Positions 18,141 to 28,672 of a DNA stretch of 64,000 nucleotides are shown here, one piece after another. The position numbers and the translations under genes are program-made. Location: positions 124,001 through 188,000 of the forward strand of contig CADAEH010000001.1 of the NCBI GenBank assembly GCA_902786855.1, written 5' to 3'. Under the pieces are notes generated by a model. That model was not told the origin of the DNA, ran no database searches, and worked only from the letters and a program-made list of their open reading frames with translations. The DNA comes from an uncultured Eubacteriales bacterium. Its GTDB lineage: Bacteria; Bacillota; Clostridia; Peptostreptococcales; Anaerovoracaceae. Each line of letters starts with the position of its first letter. Position 1 is the stretch's first letter.

Positions 18141-20717
18141 ATGGCTGATGAAATTGTAAAAGCAGCTGACAACAGCACGATAATAGAACACGAGATATAC
18201 GATGAAATGAAGAATTCGTATATCGATTATGCTATGAGCGTCATAGTCGGCAGAGCTCTTCCTGATGTCCGCGACGGCCTCAAGCCGGTCCACAGAAGGA
18301 TACTGTACGGCATGCATTCTCTCGGCATTACTCCTGACAAGCCTCACAAGAAATCGGCGCGTATCGTCGGTGAGGTCATGGGTAAGTATCACCCGCACGG
18401 AGATTCTTCCATCTATGACGCAATGGTCAAGATGGCTCAGGACTTTTCCACGAGATATCCGCTTGTTGACGGTCACGGTAACTTCGGTTCGGTCGACGGC
18501 GACGGAGCGGCGGCTTCGAGATACACCGAGGCGAGAATGTCTCCGTTTTCTCTGCAGATGGTCAGAGATATCGAGAAGGACACTGTCGACTTCATGGACA
18601 ACTACGACGGTGAAGAGCAGGAACCTGTAGTACTCCCTTCAAGAGTACCGAACCTGCTGATCAACGGTTCGAACGGTATCGCGGTCGGAATGGCCACATC
18701 CATCCCGCCACACAATCTGGGTGACACGATAGATGCCTGCGTTAAACTGATCGACGAGCCTGATTGCGACATCGAAGACCTGATCAGGATCATCAAGGGC
18801 CCTGACTTCCCGACAGGCGCTATGATTCTCGGCAGACACGCAGCACGCGAGGCATACCTTACCGGACAGGGCAAAGTCAATGTCAGGTCGGTATGCGAGA
18901 TCGAAGAGGGCGCTCACGGTAGGATGCGCATCGTCGTCAGTGAGATCCCGTTCCAGGTCAATAAAGCGAGACTCATAGAGTCCATGGCCGACCTGGTCAG
19001 GGACAAAAAGATCGACGGTATCTCAGCGATCAGAGATGAATCCAACAGAGAAGGCACCAGGATAGTCATCGAACTCAAGAAAGACGTCAATCCTAACGTC
19101 ATTCTCAACAGATTATATAAGCACACAGCTCTGCAGACCTCTTTCAGCATGATCATGCTGGCACTGGTCGACGGCGAGCCTAAGATACTCAACCTGAGGC
19201 AGATCCTCGAAGAGTATCTCAAGCACCAGAAGATCGTAGTCACAAGAAGGACCCGCTTTGACCTTGCCAAAGCAGAGGCCAGGGCTCATATCCTCGAAGG
19301 ACTCATCATCGCACTTGATAATATAGACGAAGTCATCGCGACCATCAGATCATCGTACAACGATGCCAAGGAAAAACTGATGATCAGATTCGGGCTCACC
19401 GAGATCCAGGCTCAGGCCATACTCGACATGAGGCTTGCCAGACTGCAGGGACTCGAGCGCGAAAAGATCCAGGCAGAGTACGAAGAACTGCAGAAAAAGA
19501 TCGCTTACTATAAGAGCCTTCTCGCAGATGAGCATCTGCTGATGGGTGTCATCAAGGACGAGCTTCTCGAGATCAAGCAAAAGTGGGGTGACCCGCGCAG
19601 GACCAAGATCGTCGCATTCGAAGGAGACCTTGACGACGAATCACTGATCGAAGAGCAGGATGTCGCAGTTACGCTGACACATCTCGGATACATCAAGAGA
19701 GTGCCGGCTGAGACATACAAAGCACAGCGCCGCGGAGGCAAGGGCATCGTCGGATTGACGACGAGAGACTCTGATTTTGTCCGCGACCTGATCATCACAA
19801 GCACCCATGACTACCTGATGTTCTTTACAGACATGGGCCGCGTATACAAGATCAAGGCATACGAGATCCCTGAGGCGTCAAGGACCGCCAAGGGCACACC
19901 GGTCATCAACTTCCTCAACCTCAATAGCGAGGAGAGAGTAACGGCAGTGATACCTATCAGGGAATTCGCTGCAAGCGACTGCCTCGTGATGGTGACAAAA
20001 CGCGGTACCATCAAAAAGACACCGCTCTCAGAATTCGACACCAACCGTAAGACGGGTCTCATAGCGATCAACCTGAGAGAAGACGACAAGCTGATCGCAG
20101 TAGCACAGGCAGGCGGGAATGAGAACATCCTTGTGGTCACAAGAGAGGGCAAAGCGATCGCATTCTCCGAGGATGACGTCAGACCGATGGGCAGAAGTGC
20201 CGGCGGCGTGAGAGCTATCCTGCTCGACGAGGGAGATGAAGTCGTTTCCATGGAGCTCGACATCGACCAGACAAGGAAGATGCTCGTCATCTCAGAGAAC
20301 GGCTACGGCAAGAGGACTCCGCTTACCGAATACAGGCTGCAGACGCGTGGCGGCAAGGGCGTTGCCACTTATGACAAGACCAAGTTCGAGAGAACAGGCA
20401 AACTGGTCGGCGCAACACTTGTCGATGACGAGGACGAAGTGATGCTCATCAACTCTGACGGTGTTATCATCAGGATCAGAGCCAATGAAGTCAGCACTTC
20501 GGGAAGAGCGACACAGGGTGTCAAGATCATGAGAGTCACCGAAGAAGGCCGCATAGTATCCTTCGCCAAGGTCGTCGACGAGGACAATCAGGCCAAACCG
20601 GGCAGCAATGATGCAGAGGAAACAGCTGATACAGATGCTGAAGAGCTGGCTGCAGATCCTGATAGCCCGGTCGATGATCAGACCATAGAAGTAGCTGAAG
20701 ACGATCAGGAAGACTGA
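18141..20717 (+). CDS. gyrA: DNA gyrase subunit A
   Basis: Breakage-reunion subunit of gyrase. Of its 858 aa, residues about 30-500 form the cleavage core with catalytic Tyr128 in AASRYTEA. The quinolone-determining loop is GDSSIYD with Ser89 and Asp93 at the usual Ser/Asp positions. The C-terminal beta-pinwheel begins near 520 and contains the GyrA box QRRGGKG (529-535), which marks a true gyrase, not topoisomerase IV. An acidic tail (about 820-858) follows. AAAGGA lies about 9 nt before the ATG. It follows gyrB across repeat copy B. Confidence 0.97.
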   Translation: MADEIVKAADNSTIIEHEIYDEMKNSYIDYAMSVIVGRALPDVRDGLKPVHRRILYGMHSLGITPDKPHKKSARIVGEVMGKYHPHGDSSIYDAMVKMAQDFSTRYPLVDGHGNFGSVDGDGAAASRYTEARMSPFSLQMVRDIEKDTVDFMDNYDGEEQEPVVLPSRVPNLLINGSNGIAVGMATSIPPHNLGDTIDACVKLIDEPDCDIEDLIRIIKGPDFPTGAMILGRHAAREAYLTGQGKVNVRSVCEIEEGAHGRMRIVVSEIPFQVNKARLIESMADLVRDKKIDGISAIRDESNREGTRIVIELKKDVNPNVILNRLYKHTALQTSFSMIMLALVDGEPKILNLRQILEEYLKHQKIVVTRRTRFDLAKAEARAHILEGLIIALDNIDEVIATIRSSYNDAKEKLMIRFGLTEIQAQAILDMRLARLQGLEREKIQAEYEELQKKIAYYKSLLADEHLLMGVIKDELLEIKQKWGDPRRTKIVAFEGDLDDESLIEEQDVAVTLTHLGYIKRVPAETYKAQRRGGKGIVGLTTRDSDFVRDLIITSTHDYLMFFTDMGRVYKIKAYEIPEASRTAKGTPVINFLNLNSEERVTAVIPIREFAASDCLVMVTKRGTIKKTPLSEFDTNRKTGLIAINLREDDKLIAVAQAGGNENILVVTREGKAIAFSEDDVRPMGRSAGGVRAILLDEGDEVVSMELDIDQTRKMLVISENGYGKRTPLTEYRLQTRGGKGVATYDKTKFERTGKLVGATLVDDEDEVMLINSDGVIIRIRANEVSTSGRATQGVKIMRVTEEGRIVSFAKVVDEDNQAKPGSNDAEETADTDAEELAADPDSPVDDQTIEVAEDDQED

Positions 20718-20738
20718 TAATAAGTAATGTAGAATAAA

Positions 20739-20770
20739 GGGTGCAATCTGCAAAAATGCATATTGCACCC
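20739..20770. terminator. Hairpin after gyrA
   Basis: GGGTGCAATCTGCA pairs with TGCATATTGCACCC with one mismatch around an AAAA loop. No T run follows, so it may be a stabiliser or a factor-dependent terminator. Confidence 0.45.
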
Positions 20771-20845
20771 GTCGTTAATGATAGAAGATGATAAGGCCGG
20801 ATTATTAGGGCTGAACCCTCTTAAAACAGTAGATATTAAATAATA

Positions 20846-22819
20846 ATGGCAAAAAAAGATTACGACAACAGCAGTATATCCATGCTCAAAGGAGCTGACA
20901 GGGTCAGAAAAAGACCGGGTGTCATCTTCGGATCAGATGATCTGGAAGGGTGTATACACGGCTTTTTTGAAATTCTTTCAAATTCTACCGATGAGGCCAG
21001 GACCGGACATGGTGACAGGATAGAAGTCATCAGGTATATGGACGGATCTATCCAGGTGACAGATTACGGTCGTGGTGTTCCTATGGACTGGAATGAAGCT
21101 GAGCAGAGATATAATTGGGAATTGTGCTTTTCCGAATTATACGCAGGATCCAAATATTCTGACAGTACCTATGACTACTCTCTTGGACTGAACGGACTTG
21201 GTGCCGCTGCTACTCAATATGCGTCAGAATGGTTTGATGTTACTTCTGTAAGAGATGGATATGAATACAAGATGCATTTCGAGAAAGGTGATCCAGCGAG
21301 TGAACTTGGAAAGAGAAAGGTCAGAGGCAGACCGACCGGAACAGTCCAGAGATGGAAACCGGATACTGAAGTTTTCACAGAGATCGATATACCTCTGAAC
21401 AGATTTCAGGAGATACTTAAGCAGCAAGCTATAGTCAATACCGGCATCACTTATTCACTGTATGACGAAGAGACCAAGGAGACTTTTGAATTCCTCTATC
21501 CTGAAGGTATCCTCGGCTATGTGAATGAGCTGGCTCAGGATGAGGCGATGACCACACCGTTCCTGTTCTCGGGTGAGGGCAGGGGCAGGGACCGCGCCGA
21601 CAAGGAAGAGTATTCTGTCAAAGCTGACATCGCATTCTGCTTCAGCAATATGACCCAGGAGATCAAGTATTTTCACAACTCTTCGCACCTCGAGCACGGC
21701 GGCTCTCCTGACAAGGCGGTAAAAAATGCCATGGTCGCTGCTTTTGACAAGGAGATCAAGACCCGAGGCAAGTACACTGCCAAGGAAGCCAAGCTCACAT
21801 TCGGCGACATCCAGGACAGCCTGATACTCGTGACCAACTCGTTTTCCACGCAGACTTCATACGAGAACCAGACCAAGAAGGCGATCAACAATAAGTTCAT
21901 CCAGGAATTCCTGACTGACCTGATCAAAAATAATATGCAGATCTGGTTCATCGAGCACAAGCCTGATGCTGACAAGATCATTGATCAGGTACTGATCAAC
22001 AAGCGCAGCCGCGAGCAGTCCGAGACCCAGCGGATCACAGTCAAGAAGAAACTCATGGAAAAGACGGATGTGACCAACAAGGTCAAGAAATTCGTCGACT
22101 GCCGCAGCAAGGACCCGGAGAAGAGAGAGCTCTTCATCTGCGAGGGTGATTCCGCTCTCGGCAGTCTGCTTACGGCAAGGGATCCTGAGTACCAGGCTCT
22201 GATGCCGATCCGCGGCAAGATCCTGAACATACAGAAGGCTTCACTTCAGAGCGTCTTCGGTTCGGATATCATCATGGATCTGATCAGAGTGATGGGCTGC
22301 GGTATCGAGGTCAGAGGCAAGAAACTGCCTAAGGACATCCCGCAGTTTGATGAGAGCAGGCTCAAGTTCAACAAAGTCATAATCACAGCGGATATGGATG
22401 TCGACGGTTCGCACATCGTATGCCTTGTGACCACCATGATATACAAGCTCTGCCCGCAGCTCATAGAGAGGGGATATCTGTATTATGCTATGACCCCGCT
22501 CTTCGAGATCACCGACAGGACGGGCAAAAAGCCTGAAACACTTTACGCTTTCAGTGATGCAGAGCGCGACAGGATGATCGAGGGCAAGGATCCTAAGAAG
22601 ATCACCATTCAGCGGTCGAAGGGACTCGGTGAAAACGATGCCGAAATGATGGCGAAGTTCATCACACCGGGCACCAGAAGATTCATCCGCATCACCTCCG
22701 CAGAGGCCGAGGAGATGGAAAAATGGTTCGACCTGTTCATGGGTAATGAGGTCGCTCCGCGTAAACAGTACATAGAAGCTCATGGACACGAGTTCATGAA
22801 TGATCTTGATATAAGCTAA
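20846..22819 (+). CDS. parE: Type II topoisomerase subunit B, topoisomerase IV ParE-like
   Basis: 657-aa second GyrB-type ATPase. The GHKL part (EILSNSTDEARTG, TDYGRGVP, GLNGLGAAATQYAS) is more divergent than in gyrB. The TOPRIM domain has EGDSALGSLLTARD, PIRGKILNIQ and DMDVDGSHIVCL, and QRSKGLGENDAEMM lies near the C-terminus. Pairing with the next gene, which lacks a GyrA box, suggests topoisomerase IV decatenation, though divergent pairs of this kind are sometimes annotated as a second gyrase. No Shine-Dalgarno is seen before ATG 20846; the leader is AT-rich. Confidence 0.88.
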   Translation: MAKKDYDNSSISMLKGADRVRKRPGVIFGSDDLEGCIHGFFEILSNSTDEARTGHGDRIEVIRYMDGSIQVTDYGRGVPMDWNEAEQRYNWELCFSELYAGSKYSDSTYDYSLGLNGLGAAATQYASEWFDVTSVRDGYEYKMHFEKGDPASELGKRKVRGRPTGTVQRWKPDTEVFTEIDIPLNRFQEILKQQAIVNTGITYSLYDEETKETFEFLYPEGILGYVNELAQDEAMTTPFLFSGEGRGRDRADKEEYSVKADIAFCFSNMTQEIKYFHNSSHLEHGGSPDKAVKNAMVAAFDKEIKTRGKYTAKEAKLTFGDIQDSLILVTNSFSTQTSYENQTKKAINNKFIQEFLTDLIKNNMQIWFIEHKPDADKIIDQVLINKRSREQSETQRITVKKKLMEKTDVTNKVKKFVDCRSKDPEKRELFICEGDSALGSLLTARDPEYQALMPIRGKILNIQKASLQSVFGSDIIMDLIRVMGCGIEVRGKKLPKDIPQFDESRLKFNKVIITADMDVDGSHIVCLVTTMIYKLCPQLIERGYLYYAMTPLFEITDRTGKKPETLYAFSDAERDRMIEGKDPKKITIQRSKGLGENDAEMMAKFITPGTRRFIRITSAEAEEMEKWFDLFMGNEVAPRKQYIEAHGHEFMNDLDIS

Positions 22820-22831
22820 CTGATAAACTAT

Positions 22832-25030
22832 ATGGCAAGAAAGAAAAAGACAGAAGAACCAAAACCGATAATAGAAAACATCCAGAATGTCTCCGCTCCT
22901 GAGGTGCTGAAGAATAATTTCATGCCTTATGCGATGAGCGTTATCGTTTCGCGTGCCATTCCTGAGATCGACGGTCTCAAGCCTTCACACAGGAAGATCC
23001 TCTACACTATGTATGAGATGGGTCTTCTCACCGGTAACAGGACCAAGTCAGCCAATGTTGCGGCGAGGACCATGCTGCTCAACCCGCACGGAGACGCTTC
23101 TGCTTATGAGGCAGCTGTCAGACTCACGCAGCACAACGACACCCTGCTGACACCGCTGATCGACGGCAAAGGAAATTTTGGCAAGCACTACAGCAGAGAC
23201 ATGGCCTATGCTGCCAGCAGATACACAGAGATGAAACTCATGCCTGTTGCGGCAGAGTTTTTCAGGTCCATCAAAAAGAAGACCGTTGATTTTGTCGACA
23301 ACTACGATTCGACGAGAAAAGAGCCTGTGCTCCTCCCAGTGACCTTCCCGAACATCCTCGCGAACCCGACAGAAGGTATCGCGGTCGGAATGGCTTCGTC
23401 CATCCCTAGTTTCAACCTTGTCGAGCTGTGCGAAGCAACCATCCTCAGGATCCAGCATCCTAAGAGTGATATAGCGGAAGTCATGCCGGGTCCGGACTTT
23501 ACGACCGGCGGAATGCTGCTGCTCGATCCCGAGACGATGGCAGAGATATATAAAACGGGCAAAGGCGCGGTCACTTTGCGCGCAAAATACACAGTCGACA
23601 CCAAGGCGCGCATCATAGAGGTCAACGAGATCCCGTACTCGACCACGGCAGAGGCTATCATCGACGGCATCATCTCACTCATCAAGGCGGGCAAAGTCTC
23701 GGAGATATCCGATGTGCGTAATGAGATAGGTCTCCACGGATTCAGACTGGCGATCGACTACAAGCGCGGAGTCGACCCTGACGTTCTGATGAAGAAACTT
23801 TACCGTCTGAGCAAGTTGCAGGACACATATTCCTGCAATATGACAGTCCTCATCAACGGACATCCGCGTCAGCTGGGAGTCATTCAGATACTTGACGAGT
23901 GGATAAAGTGGCGGCGTGTATGCGTTGTCCGCGAGCTGTACTTCGATTATCAGAGGAAAGCCAAGGAACTCCACCTTCTTGAAGGTCTTGCCAAGGTGCT
24001 TCTTGACATAGACAAAGCGATCAGGATCATCCGCAGGACAGAGAAGGATGAAGAGGTAGTTCCTAACCTGATGAAAGGTTTTGGCATCGACGAAGAGCAG
24101 GCCAATTTCATCGCAGAGATCAAGCTCCGCAACCTCAACAAGGATTACATACTCAATAAGACCAAAAGCATCGAAGAATTGAGAGACGATCTCAAGACGA
24201 TAGACCGCCAGTTGCGTTCCGAAAAGGAGATCGATAAGATCATCGTCAGGACTCTGCGCGAGATCCAGAAGAAATACGGTATCCCGCGTAAGACTGAGAT
24301 CGTGACAGAATACGAAAGTGTTACGGCGCCGATCGTCGAGGAAAAACCAGATTACCCGGTCAAGGTCTATGTGACCAGAGACGGATACGTCAAGAAGCTG
24401 GCACTGACATCCCTGAGAAACGATCCTGAGGTCAAGTTCAAAGAAGGCGATGCTGTCGTGGCTGTATATGACAGCTTCAACTCAAAAGAGCTGCTTGTAT
24501 TCACGGATACCCAGACGGTATACAAGGCGATGCTTTCAGATCTCAAGGACTCCAAGCCTTCCGATATAGCAGACTATATGTATAATGTGTGCGGCATAGA
24601 TCCTGGTGAGACGATCATCAAGGCATGCACTTCGGATGCCGGCGAGAACGTGCTGATCGCATTCGAGAACGGAAAGGTCGGTAAATTCCCGCTCTCTGTA
24701 TACGAGACCAAGCTCAACAGAAAGAAGCTCGTCAATGCATTCGGGAGTGCGGCAAAAGCTTTGCGTATATGCATAATAAAGGAAGATGAAGATTTTGCCA
24801 TCCAGAGCTCGGCCGGCAAATTGCTCGTATTCGACAGTTCGAAAGTGCCGCTCAAGACGACCAAAACGACACAGGGAGTTCAGGTGATCCGCCTTGCAAA
24901 AGGTCAGACGGCAGTAAGTTTTGGCCGCGTGAAGGAGTTCCGGCTACGCAAGAAGGAGGACTACAGACCGGCCAACATTCCGGCAGCCGGCAAGGCCCAC
25001 GCCAACGTACAGCTCAGTCTCTTCGATTAG
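22832..25030 (+). CDS. parC: Type II topoisomerase subunit A, topoisomerase IV ParC-like
   Basis: 732-aa breakage-reunion subunit partnering the preceding gene, 12 nt downstream. The winged-helix core contains NPHGDASAYE and the catalytic Tyr131 in AASRYTE. The position equivalent to gyrase Ser83 (E. coli numbering) is Ala89, while the acidic partner is Glu93. The C-terminal region is a shortened beta-pinwheel with no GyrA box, consistent with ParC. No Shine-Dalgarno precedes the ATG, so translation may be coupled to parE. A 14-bp perfect hairpin follows. Confidence 0.9.
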   Translation: MARKKKTEEPKPIIENIQNVSAPEVLKNNFMPYAMSVIVSRAIPEIDGLKPSHRKILYTMYEMGLLTGNRTKSANVAARTMLLNPHGDASAYEAAVRLTQHNDTLLTPLIDGKGNFGKHYSRDMAYAASRYTEMKLMPVAAEFFRSIKKKTVDFVDNYDSTRKEPVLLPVTFPNILANPTEGIAVGMASSIPSFNLVELCEATILRIQHPKSDIAEVMPGPDFTTGGMLLLDPETMAEIYKTGKGAVTLRAKYTVDTKARIIEVNEIPYSTTAEAIIDGIISLIKAGKVSEISDVRNEIGLHGFRLAIDYKRGVDPDVLMKKLYRLSKLQDTYSCNMTVLINGHPRQLGVIQILDEWIKWRRVCVVRELYFDYQRKAKELHLLEGLAKVLLDIDKAIRIIRRTEKDEEVVPNLMKGFGIDEEQANFIAEIKLRNLNKDYILNKTKSIEELRDDLKTIDRQLRSEKEIDKIIVRTLREIQKKYGIPRKTEIVTEYESVTAPIVEEKPDYPVKVYVTRDGYVKKLALTSLRNDPEVKFKEGDAVVAVYDSFNSKELLVFTDTQTVYKAMLSDLKDSKPSDIADYMYNVCGIDPGETIIKACTSDAGENVLIAFENGKVGKFPLSVYETKLNRKKLVNAFGSAAKALRICIIKEDEDFAIQSSAGKLLVFDSSKVPLKTTKTTQGVQVIRLAKGQTAVSFGRVKEFRLRKKEDYRPANIPAAGKAHANVQLSLFD

Positions 25031-25052
25031 AAAAACAGTGATCATAAAAGTA

Positions 25053-25083
25053 AAGGACTCGTCATTCTGAATGACGAGTCCTT
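25053..25083. terminator. Terminator hairpin after parC
   Basis: AAGGACTCGTCATT-CTG-AATGACGAGTCCTT is a perfect 14-bp stem. The following T content is modest (CCTTATT). Confidence 0.7.
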
Positions 25084-25084
25084 A

Positions 25085-25114
25085 TTGCATATAGAGCACT
25101 TTAATCAGTATAAT
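25085..25114 (+). promoter_or_regulatory. Predicted promoter of the first YD-like secreted paralogue
   Basis: TTGCAT (25085-25090), 18 nt, TATAAT (25109-25114), about 45 nt before the ribosome site. Confidence 0.65.
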
Positions 25115-25160
25115 TATTATATAAAAAATGTTTGATGAAACTGATACTCAGGAGGTCAAA

Positions 25161-25961
25161 ATGAAAACTAAAAGATCAGGCCGCTTCCTGTCGGTACTTC
25201 TGGCTTTGATGGTATGTGTGGTGTTTACTGTTCCATTCACTCAGGTTGCCGGTGCAGCCAGCAAGAAGACATTTTATGTACCGACCAAAATAACTAATTC
25301 TTATACCTTTGACGGGCAGACAGACACTTTCACTACAACTTATAAGTATAATAAGAACGGTCTGAGAACAACTGCCAAGTTTAACGACGGATCCAAAACG
25401 ACCTATAAGAGAAATAAAAAAGGTGTGATCAAATCCTGGAAGACTACTGATAAAAAGGGCAAGACCACAGCATCCGGAACCTGCAAGATCAAAGGAAGCA
25501 AAATTGTAAGTGAAAAAATCTATTCCTACAACGGCAAAAAGAAAACGCTGAATTCTACTATTACATATACCTTCTCCGGAAACACTCTGACCCGTGAAGA
25601 AAGCGTATATTCAGATGGGGACAGATTCATCTCGGAATTTGACAGCAACGGTCATGTCACTAAAGATGTGCTCTTCATGAAAGGCGGTTCTTCTATGACA
25701 ACTGTGCATGCGATCAAAGTCGATGACCATGGTAATGTCATAAGTGATGTGCAGACCATAACTAATGTATTCGATGGCAATACAAGCACAGATGTAGTTA
25801 CGACCAATACTGTATATACATATAACAAGGCAGGAAAGATCACAAACGAAGTAAGTACCACAACCAACAGCGATGGAAAGGTAACAAGCACTTCAACTAC
25901 TGCTTACAAGTATAAGAAGGTAAAAGCAGCAAAGAAGTACTGGAAACTCTTAGCACAATAG
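25161..25961 (+). CDS. Secreted Lys-rich YD-like repeat protein, paralogue 1
   Basis: 266 aa. The ATG at 25161 is chosen because AGGAGG lies 5 nt upstream and a signal peptide starts there (MKTKRSGRFL..., cleavage near AGAASKK). The mature protein is a run of about 20-25-residue beta-type repeats of the form Y-x-Y-(N/D)-x-x-G (YKYNKNGLRTT, FDSNGHVTKD, YTYNKAGKITNE), resembling YD/RHS repeats. It ends in YKYKKVKAAKKYWKLL. The charge is strongly positive. No anchor motif is seen. It is the most divergent of four paralogues in this neighbourhood (also 27463, 28673, 29630). The function is unknown; electrostatic binding to wall polymers is possible. Confidence 0.75.
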   Translation: MKTKRSGRFLSVLLALMVCVVFTVPFTQVAGAASKKTFYVPTKITNSYTFDGQTDTFTTTYKYNKNGLRTTAKFNDGSKTTYKRNKKGVIKSWKTTDKKGKTTASGTCKIKGSKIVSEKIYSYNGKKKTLNSTITYTFSGNTLTREESVYSDGDRFISEFDSNGHVTKDVLFMKGGSSMTTVHAIKVDDHGNVISDVQTITNVFDGNTSTDVVTTNTVYTYNKAGKITNEVSTTTNSDGKVTSTSTTAYKYKKVKAAKKYWKLLAQ

Positions 25962-26022
25962 AAATAAGAACTCTATCCGGATAACATAAGAAACGGAGTA
26001 TAACTGCAAATAAACAGAAAAG

Positions 26023-26050
26023 CCTGGCAGCGGGATCTCTTGCTGCCAGG
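26023..26050. terminator. Hairpin after paralogue 1
   Basis: CCTGGCAGC pairs with GCTGCCAGG around a 10-nt loop. A short TTATT follows. It lies upstream of galM. Confidence 0.6.
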
Positions 26051-26094
26051 TTATTGATATATGTACAAGCAGCTGCTCAAAGGAGAAACTAAAC

Positions 26095-27282
26095 ATGGAA
26101 ATCAGAGAATTCGGAAAACTTAAAGACGGACGAAATGCCAGCCTGTATGTTCTGAGAAATACTAATGGCATGGCAGCTGCCGTGACAGACTACGGTGCGA
26201 CATTAGTGAAGCTGATCACACCGGACAAGAACGGAGATCTGCGCGATGTGGTTCTGGGACATGACGATGCATCCGGGTATGAAACAGGGCACGGATCTCT
26301 GGGAGCGACGATCGGCAGATTTGCCAACCGGATCGGCGGTGCCTGCTTTGCCATGAATGGAAAGACATACGAGCTCACTGCGAACAACGGACCAAACGCT
26401 TTACACGGAGGCCGTGATCCATACAGCAAGAGGCTTTGGCAGGCGAAGATCCCTTTTGGCCGCATCAATACCAATGAGATCTATAAACAGTATGCGATCG
26501 AAAGCCTGAATGACCGCTGGCCTGTAAATGCACAGGAGAGTCTTGACGGTGATACCATAACCTTCTGTCTTGACAGCAAGGATGGAGACCAGGGGTTCCC
26601 GGGGGATCTGCATATCGAGGTGACATATACGCTGACTGCAGATAATGAGCTGCAGATCGATTACTGCGCGGTACTGACAGAAGGCGATTCTACTCCGCTC
26701 AACCTGACCAATCACAGCTACTTCAATCTCAGCGGCCATGACAGCGGGACGGTCTATGATCAGATCGTACGGATCGGCGCTGAGAAGTTCACGCCTAACG
26801 ACAGGTGGTCATTGCCGACAGGGGAACTGAGAGACGTTGCCGGTACACCTATGGACTTCCGTAAACCTAAGAGACTGGGAGAGGATATCCATGCAGAGGA
26901 TGGACAGATAGAGATCGGCTGCGGCTTTGATCACAATTTCGTTCTGGACGGATGGGATGAAAGTGCGGCTGATCCTGAAGGACAGGAAAAAAAGCACGCA
27001 GAGGGACTGTGCACATTCAGAGAATGCGCTTCGCTTTATTCTGCTGAGAGCGGGATCATGATGAAGGTGCTCACCGATCTTCCGGGAATGCAGCTGTATA
27101 GCGGCAATCATCTGGGCGGTATGCCGGGCAAGGGTCCGGCTGCATACATGGATGGAGCCGGAGTCTGCTTTGAGACCCAGTTCTGGCCTGATGCAGTGAA
27201 CAAGGAGACTTTCCCGGGCGGGGTGCTGAGGGCAGGCGAAGAATTTCGCTCACGCACGACTTACAGATTCAGCATAGCCTAG
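26095..27282 (+). CDS. galM: Aldose 1-epimerase (galactose mutarotase)
   Basis: Interconverts alpha and beta anomers of hexoses ahead of the Leloir pathway. At 395 aa it is slightly long for the family because of an inserted charged segment around residues 285-300 (ESAADPEGQEKKHAEG). The family blocks are present: NRIGGACFAMNGKTYEL, NALHGG, the catalytic His in NLTNHSYFNLSGH, and a Glu near the C-terminus in GVCFETQFWPDAVN. AAAGGAG precedes the ATG. It interrupts the array of secreted paralogues and has no obvious operon partner; galE lies 6 kb downstream. Confidence 0.94.
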   Translation: MEIREFGKLKDGRNASLYVLRNTNGMAAAVTDYGATLVKLITPDKNGDLRDVVLGHDDASGYETGHGSLGATIGRFANRIGGACFAMNGKTYELTANNGPNALHGGRDPYSKRLWQAKIPFGRINTNEIYKQYAIESLNDRWPVNAQESLDGDTITFCLDSKDGDQGFPGDLHIEVTYTLTADNELQIDYCAVLTEGDSTPLNLTNHSYFNLSGHDSGTVYDQIVRIGAEKFTPNDRWSLPTGELRDVAGTPMDFRKPKRLGEDIHAEDGQIEIGCGFDHNFVLDGWDESAADPEGQEKKHAEGLCTFRECASLYSAESGIMMKVLTDLPGMQLYSGNHLGGMPGKGPAAYMDGAGVCFETQFWPDAVNKETFPGGVLRAGEEFRSRTTYRFSIA

Positions 27283-27462
27283 AGATCATCGGTCGACGGC
27301 ATGTCTGAAAGCTCGTATAAACGCCAAATACTTCCCTTTTATATAAAAAGATCTCAACGTATAATCATAACAACAGATTGTAATATTAAAAGCAAAAGTT
27401 GAGTAAGTAATCGCATCTTATGAGGGGTTTTGTTATCACCAACAAAGAAGGAGGGGTTTAAT

Positions 27463-28458
27463 ATGAAGAAATACGCAAAACGATATTTATCGCTGGCACT
27501 CTCGTTTGCTCTTGTCTTTGCGATCCCGTTCGCTTTCACACAGGAAGCAAGTGCGGCATCCAAGAAGGGAGTCAAGGTATATCAGCCTGTACAGATTACA
27601 GAAACGTATAACGATGGCTCGGTCGATACGACCACCTATGTTTATGACAAAAACGGCTTTTGCACCGGACTTTATTACAGCAGCGGGTCCAAGCGGTTAT
27701 CTACTTATAACAAAACAGGTCTGGTAACAGCGTGGACAAGGTATTACAAAGACGGTACGGTGTCTTCACAGGGCAAAAACACAATAAAGAAAGGGAAGAT
27801 CGCTAAAGAAGAGTATTATGATATGGACGAAGGAAAGCTCGTTCTTTCATCTGTCACAAGTTACAAGTATAAGAAGGGTAAAAAATCAACAGAGACCGTT
27901 ACCTTTCCTAACAGCGCTTCAACAGATATACTCACATACAGATCAAACGGGACCAGGAAAAAAGCAATTTATTCCACCAAGACCGATTATGATGTAGTGA
28001 CATATGATAAAAAAGGAAATATTACAAGCTATGTTTCCAAGGATCTGGCGACCGGTAAAATCTATAAAGATCAGTATAAAAACACCTACAAGAAGGGTAA
28101 GCTCGTAAAGAGAGTTGCAACTTATGTAGATACTGACGGAAAGGTCTCCCAGGGAGGTACTACTACTTATTCCTATAAAAAGGGTAAACTTGCTAAGACA
28201 GTATATACTTATACCAGTACATTTGATGGTGGAACATATACTGATACAACAACAACTCTATATACATTTAATAAAGCAGGTCTGCTGACCAGGAAAGTAA
28301 GAACAACGATTGAAGTGTCACCGGGCAAGACCACTACAAGCACCAAAACGACTACGATCAAATATAAAAAGATAAAAGTACCGAAAAAGGCAAAGAAAAA
28401 CATTAAGGAAACTATGCTGGAATTTACAGAAAGCTTCTTACCGATCCAGATGCGCTGA
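27463..28458 (+). CDS. Secreted Lys-rich YD-like repeat protein, paralogue 2
   Basis: 331 aa, the longest of the four paralogues. The ATG at 27463 has GGAGGGG upstream. The signal ends in AIPFAFTQEASAASKK, shared almost exactly with paralogues 3 and 4. Repeats such as YVYDKNGFCTG, VTYDKKGNITSY and YTFNKAGLLTRK follow, with a terminal KYKKIKVPKKAKKNIKE. The body is Lys/Thr/Tyr rich. No enzymatic motif or anchor is seen. The tandem arrangement and near-identical signal peptides point to local duplication. Confidence 0.77.
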   Translation: MKKYAKRYLSLALSFALVFAIPFAFTQEASAASKKGVKVYQPVQITETYNDGSVDTTTYVYDKNGFCTGLYYSSGSKRLSTYNKTGLVTAWTRYYKDGTVSSQGKNTIKKGKIAKEEYYDMDEGKLVLSSVTSYKYKKGKKSTETVTFPNSASTDILTYRSNGTRKKAIYSTKTDYDVVTYDKKGNITSYVSKDLATGKIYKDQYKNTYKKGKLVKRVATYVDTDGKVSQGGTTTYSYKKGKLAKTVYTYTSTFDGGTYTDTTTTLYTFNKAGLLTRKVRTTIEVSPGKTTTSTKTTTIKYKKIKVPKKAKKNIKETMLEFTESFLPIQMR

Positions 28459-28544
28459 TGTCAGCTTACATCAGGAATAGAGGGAGTCTGTCACAAGTGA
28501 ATAACGACAGAAAACTCTAAGACAGGGTCATTTTCTCAAATGAG

Positions 28545-28575
28545 AGCAGGGGAATCACATGGTTCCCCTGCTTTT
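28545..28575 (+). terminator. Intrinsic terminator after paralogue 2
   Basis: AGCAGGGGAA pairs with TTCCCCTGCT around an 8-nt loop, followed by TTTT. Confidence 0.85.
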
Positions 28576-28605
28576 GTAAGATTTTTGCGTTTTTCTGCGT
28601 GCACC

Positions 28606-28634
28606 TTGATGCAACAGTTTTTTCAGAATAAAAT
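28606..28634 (+). promoter_or_regulatory. Predicted promoter of paralogue 3
   Basis: TTGATG (28606-28611), 17 nt, TAAAAT (28629-28634). With the terminator just upstream, paralogue 3 appears to be its own transcription unit. Confidence 0.6.
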
Positions 28635-28672
28635 TATATTCAGACTAAGCAAAAACATTAAGGGGGAAGATC

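Noticed and set aside
17960-18148. Small plus-strand frame (62 codons) across repeat copy B
   Set aside because: It is composed mostly of the repeat arms and core, and no ribosome site precedes it. A translated product is unlikely.
20739-20770. gyrA hairpin as a definite intrinsic terminator
   Set aside because: The stem is good but no T tract follows, so it is listed only as a low-confidence hairpin.
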